42,283 nucleotides of DNA, taken from contig JAOPGA020001569.1 in assembly GCA_026419775.2 (NCBI GenBank), positions 1 through 42,283 of the forward strand. The letters run 5' to 3'. Shown one piece after another: positions 1-11,118 of this stretch (within the stretch, counting starts at the first letter, position 1; each line of letters begins with the position of its first letter). This stretch comes from Acrasis kona (lineage: Eukaryota > Heterolobosea > Eutetramitea > Acrasida > Acrasidae). The notes under the pieces are model-generated. The model made no database searches. It was not told the origin of the DNA and saw only the letters and a program-made list of their open reading frames with translations. The position numbers were made by a program, and so were the translations under genes.

Positions 1-648
1 AATGTTGTCCGACAACATGTTCGGATTGGGACTATTATTTTTGCTATTGTTACTGTGGGTGGTGGGTGGTGGCAATTGTTGTTGAGACATTTGATAGGAA
101 TCAACGGAAGGACTGACACCTTCCTGAGGAATGTTATTTACAAAAGAATGTTGGTAGTTGGGAGAATATTCGTTTTTCTTTTGAGCCCTTCCTCTCTTTT
201 TAATGGACTGAACATCTACGCAATCAAGCCCAAGCCTCTTGCACCTCTCGCATGGTCGCTGAAAACCGCACCTCGTATGTCTACGTTGGCACTCGTGACA
301 CGCTTTGCTGGCGCGCTTCCTTCCGTTGGGGTACATTTTTAATCGCTTCGAGTTGGGATCTCGTATCATTTTTCCATTTTTTCCCATTATAAAGTCGGCT
401 TCGTCGTCTTCATCTTCGTCATATTCGTCCTCATCATCATCATACTGTTCTTCGCTAAAATTCATGGGGTATAAATATGGTTGCTGGTTTAGGTGTTGGT
501 TCTTTTGTGCACCACCATCTGTATTAAATGACAACAGTTGGCGGTTTATATGGTTTTGCTGCTCTTCAAAAGAGGCACCAGATATGTTTGGCACCTGTTG
601 TAGGTTATAAAAGTCCTCCTGCGTTCCGCCTAGAGAATAATGGTCCAT
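1..648 (-). CDS. Zn2Cys6 binuclear-cluster transcription factor, N-terminal part (runs off left edge)
   Basis: The minus strand is open from an ATG at 648 (an in-frame TAA lies at 721-723) to base 1, giving the first 216 residues. Six cysteines at residues 117, 120, 127, 133, 136 and 143 fit C-x2-C-x6-C-x5-C-x2-C-x6-C exactly, the zinc binuclear cluster that binds DNA. Basic residues (RASK before, KKRGRAQKK after) flank it. An Asp/Glu-rich run lies at about residues 67-84, and a Gln/Asn-rich tail follows the cluster. The family is mainly fungal, with members in amoebae; it acts in the nucleus as a sequence-specific regulator. The C-terminal regulatory part lies outside the window. It is divergently arranged with the gene starting at 855. 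Plus-strand ORFs here, including a Ser-rich one, are shadows of this gene. Confidence 0.88.
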   Translation of the reverse strand, partial: MDHYSLGGTQEDFYNLQQVPNISGASFEEQQNHINRQLLSFNTDGGAQKNQHLNQQPYLYPMNFSEEQYDDDEDEYDEDEDDEADFIMGKNGKMIRDPNSKRLKMYPNGRKRASKACHECQRRHTRCGFQRPCERCKRLGLDCVDVQSIKKRGRAQKKNEYSPNYQHSFVNNIPQEGVSPSVDSYQMSQQQLPPPTTHSNNSKNNSPNPNMLSDNI

Positions 649-854
649 GATATTATCAGAGTTATTGTTATCGAATCTATGGTTAACTCCGGTAGACAAC
701 TTGCCCCTTGAATTGCACTTTTAAAGAACTAGGTATCTCGTTTTGAAAGAGGCTCTGTTGCGTTACAAATAGAATATTATTATAATACTCCCATAAATAG
801 ACAACTACGGTAAACTTGAGCGGTCACTATCGATAGCGCTTAGACAGACGATGG

Positions 855-1559
855 ATGTTTGTTAACTCCTTGGGTCAACAAATCAACAAAAAATCTTCCG
901 ACGGAGAAGCAGACGTAAATTGGGTGCATCATGATCAATTCCTTCCAGTTATACGTAAACTACACAAAGATTCTCATGTGTACAAGATGAGAAATAAATA
1001 TATCGATCGCGTAGAACCAAGAACTGTTCTACCAACTATTTCAAACAAACCACCATCGAAAAACGATGTAGATGAGGTTGATCAATACAAAAACAGTCTT
1101 AATCATTTGAGCAGGAGTTTTAGTGGCTCTAACATTATTCCTGACAATACACACAATGTTTCAACAAACTTGGAGAAGGAAAGTACCGAAATTAAAACCA
1201 GTGACTGTGGTGAGGATGTTACTATTGAGTGCGTAAACGAAAGGAGTTTATCTGTATCTAATGTCAGGCTGGAAAAGAAATCTGAAAGAAAACGTTCTGC
1301 TTCGACGGTACCCTTTGATACCATAAAACAGAAAACATTAAGGTCCAACAAAAGCTTTACCGAAAAAGAAAAAAAGAAGGTTGAGAAACTCGAAAAAATT
1401 GAAAAGGTTGCGGTTCAAGAAGTTAACAATGAGCAGACGCAAAACTACATTGTAAATAAAATTGTCTTGTTGCCTGCAACAGAAAACATTTGTGGATGGG
1501 ACACCGAGGCACCAGCATCACCGCTGTCATGGAAGGAATGCGATGAGGAGATGTCGTGA
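855..1559 (+). CDS. Hypothetical Lys/Glu-rich protein, 234 aa
   Basis: This uninterrupted 234-residue ORF is not recognised. It is polar and low in hydrophobics, with a Lys/Glu-rich stretch around residues 165-195 that could form a short coiled coil or a nuclear-localisation region. The C-terminus (about residues 200-234) is less charged and contains aromatic and proline residues. No signal peptide or membrane segment is seen. The start is uncertain: an ATG at 851, four bases upstream in another frame, opens only a four-codon ORF, so initiation at 855 would need leaky scanning or a different transcription start. It shares a roughly 200-bp divergent upstream region with the Zn2Cys6 gene. Whether it is a real gene rests on length and composition only. 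Confidence 0.6.
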   Translation: MFVNSLGQQINKKSSDGEADVNWVHHDQFLPVIRKLHKDSHVYKMRNKYIDRVEPRTVLPTISNKPPSKNDVDEVDQYKNSLNHLSRSFSGSNIIPDNTHNVSTNLEKESTEIKTSDCGEDVTIECVNERSLSVSNVRLEKKSERKRSASTVPFDTIKQKTLRSNKSFTEKEKKKVEKLEKIEKVAVQEVNNEQTQNYIVNKIVLLPATENICGWDTEAPASPLSWKECDEEMS

Positions 1560-2648
<1,089 letters not shown>

Positions 2649-2955
2649 ATGCTTATTCTTACTTTTATTGTGTAAATTGAAACTTTTATTAAAACTAGTG
2701 CTTGACAGTCAAATCCTTTCTTTATTATTTTTCTTTTTTCCAGTAGATTAAAACCATTTCCCACGTATGCTCTCTAACAATAAAATGAATGTATGTTCTC
2801 TTTATTATTTTCCAGTAAATGCATGAACGTTGAAAATGCTAAATGCTTTTCTTTTAAAACCCATTCACGTATGACTCGTGCTCGATCTAAAACGTACAAA
2901 TAAAAAAACAAACCAAATTAAATTAACAAAAAAGTTTATTATAATTAGACAAGAA
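2649..2955. other. 3' flank of H3 with a duplicated TTTATTATTTTCCAGTA-type segment
   Basis: AT-rich intergenic DNA between the convergent H3 and BLUF genes. A segment resembling TCTTTATTATTTTTC...CCAGTAGA at about 2717-2748 recurs as TCTTTATTATTTTCCAGTAAA at about 2798-2820, which suggests a small tandem duplication of the H3 3' region. No ORF is supported. Confidence 0.5.
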
Positions 2956-4308
2956 CTAGAATATGGTGGCGGTATCAGGATCAAATATTTGATCACCTTT
3001 AACAAATTGCTGCAGTATCGTTGAAAAGTCCGAGTAATAAGTATCCAAATCCACAGCCTTCATGTTCCAATTAGGGTACTGCCTATCCTCTTCGCACAAA
3101 TTAAATTCTTCCGATACGCACTGAATGTTATTGTGTCTTTTATCCTTTAAAATCTTCTCGTACAAATCATCAATGTCAGTCGTGTTTCCTTCCAACACCT
3201 GATACAGAACTTTCCCAGAGCATATCAGCGTACCTGTTATCCTCTTCTTAGCATTGTTCTCATTCGACAACCTCTCAATTTCCCTAATGTCCTTCTCCGT
3301 AACGTCTCCGTTAAATCTTGATGTGTAGACGATGCGCTTGATGCAATTAGGTTTGATGGGTGCCACGTCAGTAGAATTTGGAGTAGAAAAGAAACCTGCA
3401 GAAATACGTTCGCGAAGACGCTCCGTATTAACGTCCAAGGTCTTGTAAATACATTGTTCATCTTCAAATACATTTAAATCTTTGACAACTAGATTAAGGT
3501 TTTCATCCAACATTTTTGCACGGTTACTATACAAACGGTTCCAAAAGTTAGATACGGCGCCCCAACCACGCTTTGTAACATTTGCACAATGAACAGTCAT
3601 GTATGTGGTCATCTTTGTGTTAGGATCTTCTCTAATGAGCCAACCCTCGTAGACCATACCAGCTAATGTTTGAGATTCTGCTTGCTTGAGAGACTTTGAT
3701 TCACTGTTTAGTGATTTGCGGACAAAGTAATAAGTGTTTGTACTTGCATCAAACAATAAGGCATTGGACACTACAAACTTGACGCTCTCTAGTGGCCATA
3801 TCAAGGGATGCGTTTCTTTTGTAATGCTCATTGCATATGTATGTATTGATCCAGGATTTATAAAGTCGATGGGTTCAGATCCATATAGCGTATTTTCAAG
3901 GGTGCGCCGTCCGTTAATGTTGGATATTGCCTTCACGACAGTGTTGGCTGAACAATTTATTGTGCCTTCGCACTTGAACATTGGCATTGGGTTTAGTAAG
4001 TCGGACCTGTCGAGGAAAAAGAATTCATCAGATACCTCGACGCCCTCTGTTAACCTTTTAAAGGAGATGTACCTGTTGCCTTGGGTGAATAAATCTTTTA
4101 AGAGTTTAATGTCCGAATCGTGCACTCCAACTGTCTCCATATTTAATAGGGCTACTTCATTTGTGCTCTGTGTTGGAATTCCATTTGCAAAGAAATCAAA
4201 ACCCAATTGGAAGGAGAGTTGTTCGCCAGAGAACGCCTTGAGCTTTGAAAGGAGTTTTATTGCAGATACTGGCTTCTTGTTTGAAGACGGTTTCGTAATT
4301 CCATTCAT
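2956..4308 (-). CDS. START-like domain plus C-terminal BLUF photoreceptor protein, 450 aa
   Basis: The C-terminal 320-420 region is a BLUF domain, which binds FAD and senses blue light. Tyr328 (IVYTS), Asn352 (NNAKK), Gln370 (LYQVLEG) and Trp414/Met416 (YPNWNM) match the residues that form the flavin hydrogen-bond network in this family, so it is predicted to be photoactive. Residues about 60-270 resemble a START-type lipid-binding fold: MFKCEGTINCSANTVVKAI, then the central WPLESVKFVV segment, then a C-terminal helix. No cyclase, EAL or other usual BLUF effector is present. The gene is intronless in this reading and needs no frame change. It probably acts in the cytosol, coupling light to lipid or protein binding; that role is inference. 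BLUF identity is high confidence, START identity moderate. Confidence 0.87.
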   Translation of the reverse strand: MNGITKPSSNKKPVSAIKLLSKLKAFSGEQLSFQLGFDFFANGIPTQSTNEVALLNMETVGVHDSDIKLLKDLFTQGNRYISFKRLTEGVEVSDEFFFLDRSDLLNPMPMFKCEGTINCSANTVVKAISNINGRRTLENTLYGSEPIDFINPGSIHTYAMSITKETHPLIWPLESVKFVVSNALLFDASTNTYYFVRKSLNSESKSLKQAESQTLAGMVYEGWLIREDPNTKMTTYMTVHCANVTKRGWGAVSNFWNRLYSNRAKMLDENLNLVVKDLNVFEDEQCIYKTLDVNTERLRERISAGFFSTPNSTDVAPIKPNCIKRIVYTSRFNGDVTEKDIREIERLSNENNAKKRITGTLICSGKVLYQVLEGNTTDIDDLYEKILKDKRHNNIQCVSEEFNLCEEDRQYPNWNMKAVDLDTYYSDFSTILQQFVKGDQIFDPDTATIF

Positions 4309-4591
4309 TTTGCTGTTTGTTGTTGATGGTCGAGTTGTTGAACTGGTTATAATGGATTTTATGGACGGGTAATATGTTCAATAGGCTAGACTTTAAGCGA
4401 GCTGTGTTTTTTTCTGTCCATGTATGGATACTGTTTTCTGTTTTGGTTATTTCCGGATAACAAAAAAATAATGGAGATTCCGGGTGATGAAATCTGACCG
4501 AATATGGTGGACGCGATATGGATGTGTGTGAACCGCAACATTTATTGAGGATATACTGAAATAAAAAACTCCCCGTAGCAGTGATTCAACA

Positions 4592-6899
4592 TCAGGACAA
4601 AAAGACCGTCTGCTTGCTCATAAGATCTAACGTAATTGTGCTCAGGAATGCTGGTATTGATTTTAACCGGGTAAGTTGGTCCATGACTCTTGGCTCCAGT
4701 GAGTTTGCAAAGTCGCTCTCTAATAGATTCAAAGTCTTTTCATCTTTTCTTGAGAACACAACAAAATCATCTTCCGCCTCAGCATACATGCTAAAATGTA
4801 TTAGTTAAAGTACACCAAAGTAAATGCTTACCTGCTGAGCTTAAATAATGTTTCCCGTTCTACATCAATTCTAAATCCAAACAATAAATAGATCACTCTT
4901 CTAAAGTCGTCTATTCTCTTTTTGAAAACTTCTTTTAACCTCTTGATGCTCAACTCATAGTCTTCTATTTTTTTATTCATCTCCGAAGACGATACGGATC
5001 CTTGATCCTGGCATTTCTTCTTCAAGTCCTCCACCAAAGTTGACAACAGTTTATTTTTAGCTTTCAAACCGCTCAGGTCTTCTTTTTCGGACATAGCCTT
5101 CAGTTCAGGATTTATGGACATGTGCAACACCTTAAAATTCTCTTTATTCACGTCGCCGCGTCCTAAGCGATGATCATGATGAGCAATTTGTTGTTCTAAT
5201 AAATTTATTCTCTTTTGATTTTCAATCTACGACAAAAACAATTTATTTTTTATATTTATTTTTTAATGAAAGGTAGTTACCATTGTAGTCTCTGAATCCT
5301 TCAATTCGGATTGAAGACGACTTATAGTGTTCTCGTTTTCAGTCATTCTGCAACAACGCTCAACATTTTTTCTTCAAAAGAGTCTCACCTTTGCTCTTGT
5401 GTCATTTGGCTCTCTAGTTTAAAACTTTCCAATTGTGAATTCTTCCTCTCCAATTCCTTCTTTAGTAATGTGACTTCATTTTCCAAAGTGTTTGATTTCG
5501 TAAAAGCTTCCTCCAACTCTTCACGGAGCTTACTGATGGTATTCTGCATAGTGTTAATAAAAATTACTAAAGGTGCACATACTTCGTGTTGGTTTGCAGT
5601 TTGTTGTATTCTTTGTATGTCATTGTTAGCATTATATAACTCTTCTCGTATGGTGTCGGTTAGTTTGGAATTGTTTTTGTTGTTGCTTTCAATCTGCCTC
5701 AAATGAGTGGATACTTGGATCGGTGTTTGGTTTGGGAATGCACGCGACCTGACATTTGTTAACCTCTCACAAAGTGTCACTTACCAATCTAACAGATCAA
5801 TGTTAAGCTTGACCACAGACGACTTTAACTCAGCGATTTCTGATTGAGTGTTTTCTAGTCTATTGGCACGATCTTTTAATGAAGCATTGTCAAGGTAAGC
5901 CTTCTCAAGATCCATCTTGACTCGTTTGAAATCATTTTGCTTATTGTTGTTTTAGAATGAATTATGAAGTTATTTAGTTACCTGCTTCTTGTAAGATGCT
6001 AATTCAGCTTCCAAACTTTCACACCTTCCTGTCAACATCAACAATGATTGTTTGTCTGACTCGGATGTTTGTGAGGATTCTAGAGCAGCTATTCTGACTT
6101 GGCTTTGTTGGAGTTGTTCATTCAACATTTCGGTACGGTCCTCACTCAGCTTCTGTGTTGCATCAGAAAGTTTTTTCTTGAAAGTTAACAATTCGTTCTC
6201 AGACGCTGATTTTTCTAATCGTAGCTTGTCTGCTTCAATTCTCAGATCAAGATTGTTTTGTGTGAGTTTTTGTGAATCACTCTTTAGTTGCTGTATTTCT
6301 TGCTCGAACTGAGTTTTCAACACAATCATCTTGTTCTCGTGTGTTGTTTTTATGGCTCGAAGCTCTTCGTTATGTTGAGCCTAAATGTGTTACACGCCGT
6401 TGTTGTCAACGCACTTACTTTGGCTTTAATGAGCTCTTGGTCTGCTCGGTTAGAATCTTCATTTTGTGTTCTTGATGTTTCCTTGGCTTTTAACACATCT
6501 TCACGCAGAAGTTCCACTTCAAGTGACAATTGTTCGTTCAAATTTGTTTGTCTTTCCAGATCTTGTTTTAGTGATTGCTTATCTCGTATGGCATTTTCAA
6601 GTGATTTTTTGATAACTTCCATCTCACTTCGGATCTCGAATAATTCTAACACGCATAAGAAGACAGTTAATTATGCACATACCACTTCTTCTCTCCTCGA
6701 GATTACCCATTAAATCCTCTTCTAACTTCCGTTTCTTGCCCATTCTTATCGACCCATCTAGACCACTAACGTTTAAACGATCCTCCATTGTTTGTTGAAA
6801 TTCTGTATCATCGCAACCCTGTACAAAGTTATGTTCTCTCTGTATTTGCCAATGTTCGTCGAATGGATGGACGTCGTCATATCCGTCAAGGTCTGACAT
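4592..6899 (-). CDS. MAD1: Spindle assembly checkpoint protein Mad1 (9 exons, 659 aa)
   Basis: Exons on the minus strand: 6899-6683, 6645-6419, 6380-5982, 5939-5785, 5748-5583, 5543-5389, 5347-5281, 5226-4832 and 4790-4592. All eight introns are GT...AG, 36-54 nt, and join with consistent phase to 660 codons including stop. The product is coiled coil for most of its length. It carries a near-perfect Mad2-interaction motif KVLHMSINP (residues 494-502), an RLK motif (558-560) that in known Mad1 binds Bub1, and the RWD-like C-terminal domain ending in SIPAFLSTITLDL...KQTV. Mad1 docks at unattached kinetochores and templates conversion of Mad2. The fourth intron from the C-terminus (5544-5582, 39 nt) lacks a stop and would otherwise insert a hydrophobic patch into the coiled coil. 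The start at 6899 is 40 bp from the divergent EF-hand-like gene. Confidence 0.94.
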
Positions 6900-6939
6900 T
6901 TCTTGCCGCTTTATTCAACTGGTTGACACAAACGTAAAA

Positions 6940-9703
6940 ATGGGGACAGAGGCAATTGAAGATAAGATAAGGTCCCTTGCTTTTCAAAAGAGGTTTCGCA
7001 TTGAGGAGTTCTTCTTAGATTTTGATCCTCTTCGCTCTGGCTATGTAACAGTAGATCAATTCGGAAGATGTTTGAGTATGTTGGGTTTGCAACTGCCCAG
7101 AGGAGAGTTTGACGAGCTTGTCGGAAAATACTATGATGCAGACAAAAGAAAATTCTATTATCCAAAATTTGCGCAAAACATTGGAACGAGTAAGTCGAGT
7201 TTTGACATTAGATTAATCTGTTGAAGTTTTTACGACAAAGAACCTCGAAAAAGCACCTTTAGCCAAACACTATGATGCAACGGAATTACTCAAAAGTCAA
7301 AAAATTCCACAACATTTGGATGACGAAAGATTAGACAACTTGAGAACTCTGCTTTCGAAGTTAAAAGATGAATCAGATCATCAAGGACATGTAATTCGAT
7401 ACTACTTTAAAGATTTTGATGTGCACAACCATGGTGTGGTTACAGTTAGTCAGTTCCTACAATCTATTCCTTTCAGAAATCTGTCGAAACCTGAACTCCA
7501 GTTGATTTTGGAGAGGTATACAAATTCTGATGGCATGGTTAATTACGTACAATTTCACGAAGAGTGCGAAGGAAAGGACATTATTGAGCCATACAAGACA
7601 TATGACCACGGTTCATATCTAAGATCTCGTCGTAGAGCTGACCTACTAGATGCTGAGGAAGTTGAGGACCAGCTCAGAATCTATTTACTTAAACATCGCA
7701 TAAAACTAGATGACTCACTTCGTGATTATGACCCTTTACGCTCCGGTTTTGTTACCGCAAGTCAATTCAGGTCCTCTTTAGGTTCAATCAAAATACCTAA
7801 AACAGTTTTATCTGACGAGCAAATGGAAAGTCTCATTCAGAAATACACATTACCTTATGATGAGCACGAGGATAAAGTAAAGTACACAGAGTTCCTCTCC
7901 TTAATGGACAAAGTTTTCACAGAACCTAGACTAGAAAAGTCTCCCACAAAGGTTCCATATGCTCCCACCCACTTGCTAAGAACTTCTAAAAAGACTCTGG
8001 CCTACAAAGAAGAAAATGAGATTGATAAAATCATCAGTGAAATTCGAAGAGTTGTGTCTACAAGAAGAGTATTTTTGAAGCCATTCTTCCAAGATTATGA
8101 TAAGGTTACGAAAGGCACTTATCTCACTCATCATGTATCCAAAACAAGATTTGAGAGGGCGCTACATATGTTGGGCATAAAGCTAGCTCCAAACGAGTAT
8201 GCAATGTTGAGTAACAAATACGATGACCTTAACAACGGGGATGTTAATTATGTTATGTTCATGAAAGATGTAGAAGAAGGTCTAGATCAGTCTGAGTTTA
8301 CTCTAGCACACGATATTAGTTTAAAGAGCAAGCCTAGAAGTACTTTATCGGAACCAGATGTTGACTTCGACCATGTTCTAGAGAAGATTGTGCATCGCAT
8401 GTATATTGATAGAATTAGACCAGAAGAGTTCTTGAAGGATGCTGATCCTCTTCGGTCAGGTCTCATTACTCAGAAGCAATTTAGAAGTGGGATGTATTCT
8501 TTAAAAATAGATTTGAGTGAAAAAGAATTCAACATCCTGGTTGATTATTACGGGGCGGACTCAGATAAATTCAAATGGAGATTATTCTGTGATGATGTAG
8601 GTCGAATATTCACCGAGAAGCAGATGGAAAGAAGCCCTATGAAGCAAACCGTCAACGTTGATTCCTTCCTCAGGGCAACAAAAGTGAAGAGAGCTCCAAA
8701 AGTACAATATGACCATGAACAGATTAAGGACGTTCTGTTGAGATTGAGAAAATTCATCGGCACACGAAGAGTGATTTTGAAGCCTAGATTTCAAGATTTC
8801 GACGTTTATAATAGGGGCAAAGTATCTCGTTCGCAATTCTCACAATGTCTGGACAAAATCTTTGACTTTACCGAATCTGAATTGAACATGTTGGTGAGCA
8901 ACTATTACGAGGAGCACTCTGGTCTTTGTAACTATTTGAAATTCATAGAAGATGTAGACAACGATGAGCTAAACACTCAGGGAAACAGGAGCGTGCATGC
9001 AGAGTTTGAATTTACACGCTCAAAAGCAATGTCCACACCAGAAGAAGAGTTCCAGAAACTAGACCCAGATCTTCAATCTTTGATTTTTGAGATCAGATCT
9101 CAAGTATCTCAGCACCGCATCAGACTTCGTCAGTTCTTCACAGATCACGACAAATTACGCCATGGCGAAATCACACCAAACAAATTCAAAGCCGGACTCG
9201 ACATGGCAAACATTCACCTTACAAAAACACAATTGAAGCTGCTCGAGGACAATTTAATGGTTAAAAAATCAGATGGACTCGAACTTGTGAGATATGTTGA
9301 CTTTTGCGATTACGTAGATTTGGTATTCACGGAACCAAAGCTAGAAAAACAACCCACTAAACAACTATTCCCATTCCTCTCTAGACCTCGCTTCACGCTC
9401 AAGTACCACAAAGTTGAATTACCCGAAGACAAAGCAGAGCAGTTGGAACGTATATATAAGGACTTGGCAGAAACAGTTAACGCCAGACATGTACTTCTTA
9501 AACCCTATTTCCAAGATTACGATCCCTTGAGGAAAGAGAGAGTCACTCAAACACAGTTTGCTTCGGTGTTGGACATGTTACATTTGAATTTGAATCAACA
9601 AAGTGTAAAATTATTAGCCGATAGGTATATGGATGAGAGGAGGGATGTAGACTATGTTAGTTTGTGCAAAGATTTAGATTTGATAACTGAAGAGTATAAT
9701 TAA
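6940..9703 (+). CDS. EF-hand-like repeat protein, 908 aa, two exons
   Basis: Exons 6940-7189 and 7227-9703 are joined over a 37-nt GT...AG intron (7190-7226), giving 908 residues. The protein consists of about eight repeats, each with a helix, a loop of the form F-x-D-[FYH]-D-x-x-R-x-G-x-[VI]-x-x-x-x-F, and a second segment ending near [VN]YxxF. Alternate repeats end in a linker like VFTEPKLEKxPTK (for example near genomic 7910-7950, 8610-8645 and 9325-9360), so the duplication unit is a pair. The loops are EF-hand-like, but several calcium-ligand positions are non-acidic, so binding may be weak or limited to some repeats. Similar repeats occur in EFCAB6-type proteins. No signal peptide or membrane segment is seen. 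Function is not assigned; axonemal or cytoskeletal use is a guess from the family. Confidence 0.85.
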
Positions 9704-10343
<640 letters not shown>

Positions 10344-10449
10344 AAATTTTAACCTTGTACAATACAAATAAAAATATACTAGAGAATGTAATAAAACATT
10401 ATCGTGTTTAGTCAATGAAAAACTCTCGTACTTAACTTTTACACACCAT

Positions 10450-10690
10450 ACGCTACTAAATTCTAGTGGGAGGGTCTATTCCAAGCTCAAAGTTCAAACA
10501 AATGAATTCTAGATAATAGAACAAACACTGTTGGATTGGATTGTGGCCACCATTGAAAGAATACCAACAACCAAATGCCAAGGATTCTTCTATATAAGCT
10601 GGATGGATTGCTACCATTTCTTATTCAATTTCGAAGTGCATCACATCAAAGGAGAAGAAAATGTATTACCTGATTTGAAGTTCTTCCTTT
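10450..10690 (+). pseudogene. Possible decayed retroelement RNase H fragment
   Basis: In the frame of 10531 the translation contains FNFEVHHIKGEENVLPDLKF at about 10624-10683. This closely resembles the end of the RNase H domain of Ty3/gypsy-type reverse transcriptases, where F-x-F-x-I-x-x-I-K-G-x-x-N-x-x-A-D-x-L-S is usual; Pro replaces the expected Ala here. The preceding part reads like a shortened RNase H core with an in-frame TAG near 10510. No reverse transcriptase precedes it and no LTRs are identified. It is a short relic at best, and chance similarity is not excluded. Confidence 0.4.
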
Positions 10691-10708
10691 TTCCATTAGG
10701 AGACTCAC

Positions 10709-11007
10709 TGGGCGTGTTTTTTTCAATTGCAAACAGCCGTGAGTTTAGTATGTTTCAATGTCCCTCGTGATAAACTTTCTCAATCAATAAATATTTATTA
10801 TGTACATAATGGTGGTTAACAAATATACAGTATTTCTTAATCGCAGCCATTGCTTGTATTTCATCCTCATCACTCTTCGACTGTCTTTGAGCAACTTTGA
10901 GCATTACAATCGCAAAAGGAGTAGAGTTACAAGAAAATAAAATGCTTCCTTTTGCATAAGGAAGAATTTTGTCCCAGGAAAATTCAGTCAGTGGGCGTGT
11001 TTTTTTC
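10709..11007. repeat. Two 16-bp direct copies of TGGGCGTGTTTTTTTC
   Basis: Identical copies lie at 10709-10724 and 10992-11007, each followed within 20 bp by an AAACAG-containing stretch. They flank the integrase-like fragment, which could make them a target duplication or remnants of terminal repeats, or they may be unrelated promoter motifs upstream of the saposin gene. Confidence 0.5.
10755..10985 (-). pseudogene. Possible decayed retroelement integrase fragment
   Basis: The minus strand is open from above 10985 down to a TGA at 10755-10757 without a plausible start. The translation includes FSWDKILPYA followed by NSTPFAIVM, which resembles the end of the integrase core in Ty3/gypsy-type elements (W-x-x-x-L-P-x-A ... 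N-x-S ... T-P-F-x-x-V). The remainder is Lys/Glu-rich and unmatched. It is in inverted orientation relative to the RNase H-like fragment just upstream, so the two are not an intact element. Low confidence; short similarity only. Confidence 0.35.
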
Positions 11008-11118
11008 TTCCATTCAGTAAACAGTCAATGTCAATTTTGTAATCAATTTTGATTGGTCATCGGAGATTGTGATTCCGTGAAATTGAATTCAGATCGACGA
11101 GCATTTTTTAACAAAAAC

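Noticed and set aside
305-610. Ser-rich plus-strand ORF of 101 codons
   Set aside because: It is the reverse of the Asp/Glu-rich run in the minus-strand Zn2Cys6 gene.
3734-4372. 212-codon plus-strand ORF opposite the BLUF gene
   Set aside because: No recognisable motif; it is antisense to a gene with conserved domains.
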